From assembly GCF_004765785.1 (NCBI RefSeq), contig NZ_SBIT01000002.1, positions 248,001-312,000 on the forward strand: 64,000 nt of DNA, written 5' to 3'. Below are positions 56,871 to 64,000 of this stretch, piece by piece (position 1 is the first letter of the stretch; each line of letters opens with the position of its first letter). Source of the DNA: Halorussus ruber (GTDB taxonomy: Archaea; Halobacteriota; Halobacteria; Halobacteriales; Haladaptataceae). The notes under the pieces are model-generated. The model did not search any database. It saw only the letters and a list, made by a program, of their open reading frames with translations, and was not told the DNA's origin. A program made the translations under genes and the position numbers.

Positions 56871-59800
56871 CTACGCTTCTGCTTCCGCCAGCGCCGCGAC
56901 CGCAATCTCCATCTCGACGCCTTCGACGTCCCACGTCTTGCGGTGGCCGTCCTCGACGTCACCGACCTCGTCGGCGCGGACCTCCTCTTTCACGAGGTCC
57001 ATGCGCTCTTCCACGAGGCCAGCGACTCGGTCGTCGGCCACGTCGAGGTCGAGGCGGATGCGCTCCTCGATGTCTAAGTCCATCTCCTTGCGCATCTCCT
57101 GGACGCGGCGGATGACCTCGCGGGCGTAGCCCTCGCTCTCGATGTCCTCGGTGAGTTCGGTATCGACGTAGACGACGCCGCGCTGGTCGCCGTCGGTGTC
57201 GAAGCCGACGCCCGTGACGCCCTCGGGGGTCTGGGTGACGAACTCGACCATCTCCTCGGTCAGGTCCACGTCCATGCCGGTGTCCTCGGCGACCGCGTTT
57301 TCGAGCGCGGGGAGCGTCGGCTCCGAGATGCTGGCGTCGTTGAGCGCCTGCATGACGCGACCGGCGTCGTCGCCGAACTCGGGCCCGAGGAGGCTCATGT
57401 CGGCCTCGGCGGAGTAGTGGAGTTCGCCCCAGTTCTCGCCGGGCGCGACGAGCTGGATTTCGCGGGCGTTGAGGCGGTCGGCCAGTAGGTCGCGGTGGCG
57501 CTCGACCGCTTCGACCGTGCGCTCGTCGTCAGCGTTGACCACGACGCGCGTGACCGGCCAGCGGAGTTTGCGCTCGGCCTGCTGGCGGGCGTTCGACCCG
57601 GCCTCCTCGATGGCCCGGAGCAGGCTCACGTCGGTTTCGAGTTGGGCGTCCTGCCAGTACTCGTCGACCTCGGGCCAGTCGAGCATGTGGACCGTGTCGT
57701 AGCCCTCGTCGCCGGTGAGCGCGCCGTAAATCTCCTCGGTGACGAAGGGCGCGTAGGGTGCCAGCAGGGCGACGACCGTCGAGAGGACCTCGTAGAAGGT
57801 GGCGTAGGCCGCCAGTTTGCTCGCGCTGTCCTCCTCTTCCCACATTCGCTCGCGGACGACCTGAATGTAGAACCGCGAGACGTCTTCGACCACGAAGTTC
57901 AGGAGGACGTCGAGCGCCTTGTCCTGTCGGTAGTCCTCCCAGTGGTCGGTCATCTCGCCGACGACCGACTGGAGGCGCGCGAGGACCCACTCGTCCACGA
58001 GTTCGAGGTTCTCGTCCACGTCGTCCAGCGTGGTCTCGTCGGGGTCGAACCCGTCGAGGCGCATGTAGGGAAGCGGGAACCGGAAGACGTTCCAGAGGAT
58101 GTTGAGGTCCCGCTGCATCTCGCCGGTCTCGTCGTACGAGAAGCGCATGTCCTCGCCCTGCGGGTTCGACGAGAGGAGGAACATCCGCATCGGGTCCGTG
58201 CCGTACTCGTCGATGACCTCGTTGGGGTCCACGAGGATGCCCTTGGACTTGGACATGCCGCGACCGTCGGGCATGTTGGCGTAACCGTGCATCAGAACCT
58301 CCTCGTAGGGAATCTCGCCGACGGCGGCGGTGCCCATGCCGAGTTGCGACCAGAACCACCCGCGGGTCTGGTCGTGGGCCTCCATGATGAGGTCGGCGGG
58401 CCAGAGTTCGTCGAACCTGTCGTCGTTCTCGGGGTAGTCGAGGGTGCCCCACGAGGCGACCGACGAGTCCAGCCACACGTCGAACACGTCGGGGACGCGG
58501 GTGTAGGTCGTGCCCTCGTCGGTGATGGTGAGGTCGTCCACGGTGCCCTTGTGGAGGTCCACGTCCTCGGGGTCTACGTCTTGGTCCACCTTCTCGGCCA
58601 ACTCCTCGCGGGTACCGACCACGATTACGTCGTCCATGTTTCCGGACCAGTCTTCAGGGGTCCAGATGGGGATGGGGATGCCCCAGTAGCGCTGTCGGGA
58701 GACGTTCCAGTCGGGGGCCTCCTCAACGAAGTCGCGGAACCGATTATCACGTGCCCATTCAGGGTGCCACTCGCTGTCCTCGATGTTGTCCAACAGTTGG
58801 TCTTTCACGTCGGTGATGGTGATGAACCACTGGTCGGTGACGATTTGGATGATGCCGGTGCCACACCGCCAGCAGTGGCCGTAGCTGTGGTGGGTCGTGC
58901 CCGAAGAGAGCATCAGGTCCTTGTCTTCGAGGTCGGCGATGATGTCGTCGTCCGCGTCCTTGACGAACTGTCCGGCGTACTCCCCGGCGGAGTCGTCGTA
59001 GACGCCGTCGCCGCCGACCGGACAGAAGATGTCCAGACCCAGCTCGGTGCCGCGCTCGAAGTCCTCTTCGCCGTGGCCGGGCGCGGAGTGGACCAGCCCG
59101 GTGCGGTCCACTTCCACGTAGTCGGCGGTGTAGACCTGTAGCGCGTCCTCGCCGTCGGCGTGGTCGGGGACCTCCTCGTGGAGGGGGTGGTCGTACTTCC
59201 AGCCGACCATCTCCTCGCCGGTGAACTCGCCTTCGACTTCGTAGTCGTCGTAGCGACCCTTCTTCAGGACCTCTTCGATACAGCCGTCTGCGAGGTAGAG
59301 GACTTCCTCCTCGCCGTCTTTGGTGGCGCGGACCTGCTGGTAGGTTACGTCGCCATCCACTGCGACGAAGGTGTTGGCGGGGATGGTCCACGGGGTCGTC
59401 GTCCAGATGACGAGGTAGCCCTCGCGGTCCCGCAGGGGGAACTTGACGTAGATGGAGGGGTCGGAGACGTCCTCGTACTCGACCTCGTTGTTGGCGATGG
59501 CGGTCTCACACCGGGGACACTGGGAGATGGAGCGCTGGCCCTGCTCGACCAGCCCCTTCTGGTGGGCCTGCTCGAAGCCCCACCACGCGGCCTCCATGTA
59601 CTCGGGGTTGACCGTCTTGTAGGGGTTGTCCCAGTCCATCCAGACGCCGAAGGACTTGAAGTCCGACTGGAGGCCCTCCAGTTGGTCCTCGGCGAACTCC
59701 TTGCACTCCTCGATGAAGTTCTCCTCGCCGAACTCCTCGATGTCCTTCTTGTTCTCGAAGCCGAGTTGCTCCTCGACTTTGGTCTCGATGGGCAGGCCGT

Positions 59801-60113
59801 GCATGTCGTAGCCCGGCCTGTCGGTCACGTCGTATCCCTGCATCCGGAGGTAGCGGATGTAGGCGTCTTTCAAGGTCTTGTTCCACGTCGTGCCCATGTG
59901 GGCCGCGCCGGAGGTGTACGGCGGCCCGTCCACGAAGAAGAACGTCTCCTCGTCGGCGCGATGTTCCACGGTCTTCTCGTAGGCGTCTACCTCGTCCCAG
60001 TAGTCGAACACCCGGTCTTCGACCGCGTCGGGGTCGTACTGGTCTTCGACTTCGCCGAACCGCGTTCGGCTGCTCGACGAGCTTTGGTCGTCGGTGTCCT
60101 CGAACCTGCTCAT
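56871..60113 (-). CDS. ileS: Isoleucyl-tRNA synthetase
   Basis: 1080 residues, class I synthetase of archaeal/eukaryotic type. HIGH-type HMGT at residues 72-75 after PPYTSGAA, CP1 editing domain between, KMSKS-type GMSKSKG around residue 600-610, and a C-terminal anticodon/helical domain with a Cys-rich segment (SQCPRCETA, zinc-like). Acidic Ser-rich start (MSRFEDTDDQSSSSS). Charges tRNA-Ile and edits Val. The stop is only 22 nt from the prs stop (convergent). Confidence 0.97.
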   Translation of the reverse strand: MSRFEDTDDQSSSSSRTRFGEVEDQYDPDAVEDRVFDYWDEVDAYEKTVEHRADEETFFFVDGPPYTSGAAHMGTTWNKTLKDAYIRYLRMQGYDVTDRPGYDMHGLPIETKVEEQLGFENKKDIEEFGEENFIEECKEFAEDQLEGLQSDFKSFGVWMDWDNPYKTVNPEYMEAAWWGFEQAHQKGLVEQGQRSISQCPRCETAIANNEVEYEDVSDPSIYVKFPLRDREGYLVIWTTTPWTIPANTFVAVDGDVTYQQVRATKDGEEEVLYLADGCIEEVLKKGRYDDYEVEGEFTGEEMVGWKYDHPLHEEVPDHADGEDALQVYTADYVEVDRTGLVHSAPGHGEEDFERGTELGLDIFCPVGGDGVYDDSAGEYAGQFVKDADDDIIADLEDKDLMLSSGTTHHSYGHCWRCGTGIIQIVTDQWFITITDVKDQLLDNIEDSEWHPEWARDNRFRDFVEEAPDWNVSRQRYWGIPIPIWTPEDWSGNMDDVIVVGTREELAEKVDQDVDPEDVDLHKGTVDDLTITDEGTTYTRVPDVFDVWLDSSVASWGTLDYPENDDRFDELWPADLIMEAHDQTRGWFWSQLGMGTAAVGEIPYEEVLMHGYANMPDGRGMSKSKGILVDPNEVIDEYGTDPMRMFLLSSNPQGEDMRFSYDETGEMQRDLNILWNVFRFPLPYMRLDGFDPDETTLDDVDENLELVDEWVLARLQSVVGEMTDHWEDYRQDKALDVLLNFVVEDVSRFYIQVVRERMWEEEDSASKLAAYATFYEVLSTVVALLAPYAPFVTEEIYGALTGDEGYDTVHMLDWPEVDEYWQDAQLETDVSLLRAIEEAGSNARQQAERKLRWPVTRVVVNADDERTVEAVERHRDLLADRLNAREIQLVAPGENWGELHYSAEADMSLLGPEFGDDAGRVMQALNDASISEPTLPALENAVAEDTGMDVDLTEEMVEFVTQTPEGVTGVGFDTDGDQRGVVYVDTELTEDIESEGYAREVIRRVQEMRKEMDLDIEERIRLDLDVADDRVAGLVEERMDLVKEEVRADEVGDVEDGHRKTWDVEGVEMEIAVAALAEAEA

Positions 60114-60305
60114 ACCTGTTCTGTTCGCCTACGGAGTTAAATTGGGTTCGGTTGTGCAGTTGGGTCTGTAATTGGCGTGGTTCTTGTAACGATTGCTTGG
60201 AGATTCGTATTGTAATTTCCCATAACATATAAATTTATTATTATTTTAGAGACAGCTATGTATTATATCGAAACAGCTTTTTTCTACAATTGTTTCCCAC
60301 GCTAT

Positions 60306-60707
60306 ATGACCTCAGAAGAGAGGTTGCTGACCCGACGTCGTGTACTCGCAACGTCAGCTATGACTACTTCATCAGTAGTCGCCGGTTGTTTCTCTCCACA
60401 GATGGGAGGAACAGTCAGCGAGATTAGCATATATAATGCCACGAACAGCGAAATAAAGGTTCTCCTTAGAGTATATCGGATAGAAGACGAGCAGAGCCTC
60501 ATAGACGACACGTTCAGGCTCGCCCCCGGGAATAGTCGAGAATACGAACAACCATTTAGTGAAGATGGGCGGAAACGACTTGAAATAGTCGTCAATGAAA
60601 ACCGGCGCGCGTCCCACGAGTGGGACGCACGTGCGAAACAGGACAGTACAGGTGTCGATATAACTATCCAACAAGACCAGATTGATATCGACGAAGTGAG
60701 CCGCTGA
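60306..60707 (+). CDS. Putative Tat-dependent lipoprotein (133 aa)
   Basis: 133 residues. Twin-arginine plus lipobox signal: LTRRRVLATSAMTTSSVVAGCFS, with Cys as the lipid-modified residue. The mature part (GTVSEISIYNATNSEIKVLLRVYRIEDEQSLIDDTFRLAPGNSREYEQPF...) reads as an immunoglobulin-like beta domain. ATG 60306 is chosen over the frame from 60258 because the signal must be N-terminal. Low GC compared with flanking genes. Function unknown. Confidence 0.65.
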   Translation: MTSEERLLTRRRVLATSAMTTSSVVAGCFSPQMGGTVSEISIYNATNSEIKVLLRVYRIEDEQSLIDDTFRLAPGNSREYEQPFSEDGRKRLEIVVNENRRASHEWDARAKQDSTGVDITIQQDQIDIDEVSR

Positions 60708-60890
60708 TCGAATTTCCATTCCTTATCAGCAGTTATTTTAAGTAGTCTTTACTGCCCTCGAAGACTGAATCTCATAGATTCTTATGCTAGTGCGAGATTT
60801 TGTATAATTAAATAACAATTTTATAGACATATATTTATACTTTCAGAATTAGAAAATTATAAGTTTTGGAGTTTAGTTTTCGCTAATTGC

Positions 60891-61580
60891 ATGGTTAGTT
60901 ACAGTCTGCAATCGTCACGGGGCGATCCAATAGCGGCGGAGAATCGAATGTCCATCTACCAGTACCCGAACAGGTACTTCGACGAGGGTGAAATCGATGG
61001 TGCAATGCTGACCGCGCTTGAGAATGCGTGTGACCAACTATACGACAACGGAGTTATCGGGTACTACGAAATATCGAAGACGGGTGAGAACCCACAACTA
61101 GGACACGATGGAAGTACCTCAGGGTGTGACGGATACGGACTACTCGATAAGTTCGAAGAGTGGCTGAAACCGAAGAACCCACCAGTCGGGTCGCATCTCC
61201 TCGTGACCGAGTATATTTCGTACGGTTGTGGGAATCTCGGGAACAACGGTGCGACACCCTTCAACGGAAATTGGCAGGCCTGTGTAATGGGGACCGAACT
61301 GGCCAAAGAGTTTTGGAAGAATGGCGGAATTCACGAAGTCCACCATAACTTCCTCGACAACGGCGTAATCTCCGACAGCTACATCGAGGATTCACAACAC
61401 GACCTCGGAAAACTCTACTGTGGCGGAGTCAACGATACGTCGCCGATGTGTACGAGCTATGAAAACAAACATGGAGACCACGGGAGTTGCTCTGACAGTT
61501 GCTCCTTCGAGCAGGCATATAATACGACGCTCAGCAATTGTACAGTTGATGCGATGGATCAAACGGCTACCTATTACTAA
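60891..61580 (+). CDS. Cysteine-rich protein with HEVHH motif (229 aa), unknown function
   Basis: 229 residues, nine cysteines (47, 79, 113, 131, 177, 187, 200, 204, 217) and many Gly/Asn/Asp residues. HEVHH at 148-152 fits an HExxH zinc motif inside KEFWKNGGIHEVHHNFLDNG, with His170 downstream. No N-terminal signal in frame: the only ATG is 60891 and the upstream frame is open but startless. An AATTATAAG box about 30 nt before the ATG suits a leaderless start. It is followed 2 nt later by a Tat-signal protein. GC is clearly lower than in surrounding genes. I do not recognise the family; a metalloprotease-like role is inference. Confidence 0.5.
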   Translation: MVSYSLQSSRGDPIAAENRMSIYQYPNRYFDEGEIDGAMLTALENACDQLYDNGVIGYYEISKTGENPQLGHDGSTSGCDGYGLLDKFEEWLKPKNPPVGSHLLVTEYISYGCGNLGNNGATPFNGNWQACVMGTELAKEFWKNGGIHEVHHNFLDNGVISDSYIEDSQHDLGKLYCGGVNDTSPMCTSYENKHGDHGSCSDSCSFEQAYNTTLSNCTVDAMDQTATYY

Positions 61581-61582
61581 AG

Positions 61583-62341
61583 ATGAGTGAAAAAAATTCG
61601 TCTAACGTTCACCGACGTAGCGTTCTCAAATCGGCCGGTGCAGTTGCAGGATTTGGTCTTGCCAGTAGTGTGGTGGAAGCGTCGTCTCACGGGTCGGTAC
61701 AATTTAGCGAACTACGTATCGGTCACGACGTTACCGTTCCATCGAACGACGAATACTACTACCCGTTTTCACACTTTGACGAGTTCGGACGCACGTACGT
61801 CGTTGATCAAGACCAGTCTACGCTCTACGTGAACGAAGAATACGCAGTTGAAGACCTTCGAGTCGTGAAAAATAACGACTCAGCAGTGGCCAATTCGGGC
61901 TTTAGTTCCTTGCCGGCGAAACATGGTCAGTGTCAAAACTCGGGCCTCGCAACGAAAGTTCTGGACGATTATCGTGTTACCGAGCGTCTCGCTATCAAAG
62001 AGGGATACAACGAACCCAAAATAGCGATAACTGAGCAAAATGGTGATATTACCGCAGATATTAGTGGTAAGAAGGCTTCAATTCGAGCGGGAAAGGAAAA
62101 GAAGGTTACGCTCTCTCCACAACAGGTTAGCGTTGAAGCCTACAAAACCGTCGAGAAGAACCCCGAAGACGTAACTATCGCAGGGGGAGAAGAATGGCAA
62201 GAACCGTGGCGGAAGCCGAAACAGCGGGAGTACAAAATTAAAACGGTTACAGTCACTCCCGAGGTCCATATCCGTAATCACGGCGAAGTTGAAGTCGTAG
62301 GAGTAAGCTCAAAGGCACCAAAGCACAACCCGAATAAGTAG
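61583..62341 (+). CDS. Tat-exported protein of unknown function (252 aa)
   Basis: 252 residues. The N-terminus HRRSVLKSAGAVAGFGLASSVVEA is a twin-arginine signal without lipobox Cys. The mature part is beta-rich, with ITEQNGDITADISGKKASIRAGKEKKVTLSPQQV and a Lys/Pro-rich stretch; only one Cys. Begins 2 nt after the HEVHH protein, so the two are cotranslated and perhaps interact outside the cell. GC is low as in the neighbour. No family recognised. Confidence 0.5.
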   Translation: MSEKNSSNVHRRSVLKSAGAVAGFGLASSVVEASSHGSVQFSELRIGHDVTVPSNDEYYYPFSHFDEFGRTYVVDQDQSTLYVNEEYAVEDLRVVKNNDSAVANSGFSSLPAKHGQCQNSGLATKVLDDYRVTERLAIKEGYNEPKIAITEQNGDITADISGKKASIRAGKEKKVTLSPQQVSVEAYKTVEKNPEDVTIAGGEEWQEPWRKPKQREYKIKTVTVTPEVHIRNHGEVEVVGVSSKAPKHNPNK

Positions 62342-62588
62342 TGCCCAGGTAGAAGCCTCTCCGCTACGCTTTCTTTCAGTAAGTTCAAAAGAGGTTCGAA
62401 GAGTAGAGAGACGGGTCGAATACAGTACGTTCAGGCGATGGCTGTTCCCTCGGCGAAAGAATCGTTGTAAGTCGACATCTTCGAGGTCTAGTGCAGGCAC
62501 ATCGTACGACCGTTGTGCGAGCCTCCGTCCAAGTAAGGTGAAGCCTCAAACTTCTTACGCCGCGCGGTCAAACACACCCATCAGAGCC

Positions 62589-63020
62589 ATGAGCGACGAC
62601 GACTGCATCTTCTGTCAGATAGTGGACGGCAACATCCCGAGTCGCAAAGTCTTCGAGGACGACACCGCGATGGCCTTCCTCGACGCGAATCCGCTCGCGC
62701 CGGGCCACACGCTCGTCATCCCGAAGGACCACTACGAGACCCTCGAGGAGACCCCCGAGGACGTGGCCGCCCACGTCTTCGGCGCGCTCCACCGCCTGAA
62801 CACCGCGGTCGAACACGCCGTGGACGCCGACGGGACCAACGTCGCGTTCAACAACGGCGAGGCCGCCGGACAGGAGGTACCCCACCTCCACGGCCACATC
62901 ATCCCGCGGTTCGACGGCGACGGCGGCAACCCCATCCACGCCGTGGCGGGCGAGCGCCCGGACCTCACCGACGAGGAGTTGGACGAAATCGCCGAGGAGA
63001 TTCACACCCAGCGCGACTGA
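62589..63020 (+). CDS. HIT-family nucleotide hydrolase
   Basis: 143 residues. MSDDDCIFCQIVDGNIPSRKVFEDDTAMAFLDANPLAPGHTLVIPKDHY and VPHLHGHIIPRF with the histidine triad His99-x-His101-x-His103 (plus Hint-like N-terminal Cys6/Cys9 of the zinc-type HIT subgroup). Acts as nucleoside-phosphoramidate or dinucleoside hydrolase. ATG 62589 is chosen; the upstream frame to 62538 is not conserved. Confidence 0.94.
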   Translation: MSDDDCIFCQIVDGNIPSRKVFEDDTAMAFLDANPLAPGHTLVIPKDHYETLEETPEDVAAHVFGALHRLNTAVEHAVDADGTNVAFNNGEAAGQEVPHLHGHIIPRFDGDGGNPIHAVAGERPDLTDEELDEIAEEIHTQRD

Positions 63021-63127
63021 GGCGAACAGCCAGATACAGCGATTTTGCCGTGATTGCGAGTGGAGAGAGTTAGGTTTCGAGAGGCCTTGCGCTCGGAATC
63101 GGAGGAAGAGTCGGGACAGCAACGTCC

Positions 63128-63154
63128 TCGAAAGCCCTCGCGCGGTTCGCGGTC
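63128..63154. repeat. 27-bp dispersed repeat, copy 2
   Basis: Identical to 50358-50384 (TCGAAAGCCCTCGCGCGGTT, then CGCGGTC). Located in the intergenic space behind the HIT gene. Such intergenic identity across 13 kb suggests a mobile or regulatory short repeat. Confidence 0.8.
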
Positions 63155-63254
63155 GCCGAACCCATCTGGCCGTTCAGCCACTAAGCAACCTTTACCCACA
63201 TTTAGAAAACATTATTATATATTAAAGAACCAAATACAGTGCTTAGTCTGTCTC

Positions 63255-64000
63255 TCAGTACGACTCTCCCACCTCGATGGGACCGCTGAACGCCGAATAG
63301 AGGACGGCGAAGTAGGTCAGCACCAGCGGAATCAACAGCGCGGCCCCGATGGTCAGCAACTCGACCGCGGGCGCGCCGATGATGGCCTCCTCGGCGGTCA
63401 GCCCCGTCATCGGTTCGATGGTGGGGTAGAGCAGGACCGCGACGAGCGCGATGAACGCGCCAGTCATGCCGCCCGAGGTCCCGAGCGCGACGTAGGGGTG
63501 GCCGCCGCGGGCCGCGAGGAGGTATCCGACGCCGAGGAGGACCGACCCGACGACCAGCGCGAGTGGTGCGGGCGCGAGGAGCGCGTCCCGAATCGCCGGG
63601 CGGAGCGCGAGCAGGCCGAGGACGACCACGACCAGCGCGAGGTAGGCCACCGTGGCGCGAATCCCGTAGTCGGGCATCTCCTCGCGGAGCGGGCCGGTGG
63701 TCTTCAGTCGGAGGAAGGCCGCGCCCGAGGCGACGTTGAGCGCGACGAGCGCGAGGCCCGCCACCACCGAGACGAGCGCGATGCCCTCGATGCCGAGCAA
63801 CCAGTTCGCGGCGAAGACGCCCAGCAGGAAGGGCGCGCCGACGCTCCCGACCACGAAGGCCCGGCCCCACCACGTCTGCCAGCCCTCGTCCTCGCGCTGT
63901 TCGTACATCTCGGGGGCGAGACCCCGGAGGATGAGCGCCCCGAGGACGCCGAACAGCAGCAGGTAGTGGCGACTGAACAGGGTGGCGTACACCGGCGGGA
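63255..64000 (-). CDS. cydB: Cytochrome bd ubiquinol oxidase subunit II (partial)
   Basis: C-terminal 248 residues of a polytopic protein; the N-terminus lies beyond the window end. The frame runs open to base 64000. Helices and blocks fit CydB: ATLFSRHYLLLFGVLGALILRGLAPEMYEQREDEGWQTWWGRAFVVGSVGAPFLLGVFAANWLLG, GPLREEMPDYGIRATVAYLALVVVVLGLLA and the closing LLIPLVLTYFAVLYSAFSGPIEVGESY. Part of the low-oxygen quinol oxidase with CydA, presumably upstream outside the window. Length of the whole gene unknown. Confidence 0.85.
   Translation of the reverse strand, partial: PPVYATLFSRHYLLLFGVLGALILRGLAPEMYEQREDEGWQTWWGRAFVVGSVGAPFLLGVFAANWLLGIEGIALVSVVAGLALVALNVASGAAFLRLKTTGPLREEMPDYGIRATVAYLALVVVVLGLLALRPAIRDALLAPAPLALVVGSVLLGVGYLLAARGGHPYVALGTSGGMTGAFIALVAVLLYPTIEPMTGLTAEEAIIGAPAVELLTIGAALLIPLVLTYFAVLYSAFSGPIEVGESY

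Noticed and set aside
57495-59141. Long plus-strand frame opposite ileS
   Set aside because: Antisense shadow of ileS, with no promoter or homology signs.
62309-62500. Minus-strand 63-codon frame (LDLEDVDLQRFFRR...)
   Set aside because: Looks faintly like an IS-encoded fragment, but is too short and unsupported to annotate.

Overview
The window looks like chromosome of a halophilic archaeon (class Halobacteria). Genes are GC-rich (clearly above 60% by eye) and densely packed. Nearly all deduced proteins are strongly acidic (Asp/Glu-rich). Many genes have a TATA-like box about 25-30 nt upstream of the start codon, as expected for leaderless haloarchaeal transcripts. Several families are haloarchaeal hallmarks: Hvo_1808-type surface protein, HVO_0234-type beta-propeller, bacterial-type NAD+ DNA ligase and UvrBC, and Tat-dependent lipoproteins. 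A Halorussus-like genus is only a guess. Short AT-rich intergenic patches interrupt the GC-rich background every 5-10 kb.

Layout. 0-6 kb: uvrB, a predicted manganese/heavy-metal exporter behind a DtxR-type palindrome, a methyltransferase remnant, two small leaderless ORFs, and a TauE/SafE permease with a UspA protein. 6.3-7.7 kb: a TnpB-only IS1341-type element, broken by an in-frame amber codon, whose right end supplies the last codons and stop of the neighbouring SPFH gene. 8-12.4 kb: a VapBC-like pair, uvrC and its upstream membrane-protein partner. 12.6-19.2 kb: an ABC-2 exporter, a TumAE-like toxin-antitoxin pair, ligA and a TraB-like protein. 19.2-21.3 kb: an operon of a V4R-like sensor domain protein and a soluble globin-coupled (HemAT-like) chemotaxis transducer. 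21.4-28.2 kb: a class V aminotransferase, a pair of membrane proteins, a 75-bp inverted-repeat element, three related tiny membrane proteins, an MFS transporter, an S66 peptidase homologue without the usual serine, and a GH43-like secreted glycosidase. 28.2-31 kb: the metY-metX methionine operon. 31-38 kb: cell-surface and redox genes, including a beta-helix/metalloprotease surface protein, an HtrA-like protease and an FAD oxidoreductase. 38-45 kb: hsp20, serB, a second VapBC pair, hisA, hisB and an HTH-ACT regulator. 45-56 kb: a PQQ-type sugar dehydrogenase lipoprotein, an AI-2E permease, an IMPACT protein, a cation exchanger, hisI, a coiled-coil protein, glmM, a beta-propeller protein and a PIN-domain toxin-antitoxin pair. 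56-64 kb: prs, ileS, an AT-rich island with a lipoprotein and an unusual HEVHH/Tat-protein operon, a HIT protein and the 3' part of cydB.

The window joins housekeeping functions (excision repair by uvrB/uvrC with ligA; histidine via hisA/B/I and prs; methionine via metX/Y; serine via serB; ileS) with accessory pieces: four toxin-antitoxin-like pairs, one decayed transposon, several unexplained structured repeats, and one compositionally distinct secretory island. The strongest candidates for something undescribed are the island at 60.3-62.3 kb, the sensor-transducer operon at 19.2-21.2 kb, and the trio of small membrane proteins at 24-27 kb. All function calls come from reading motifs; no database search was run.
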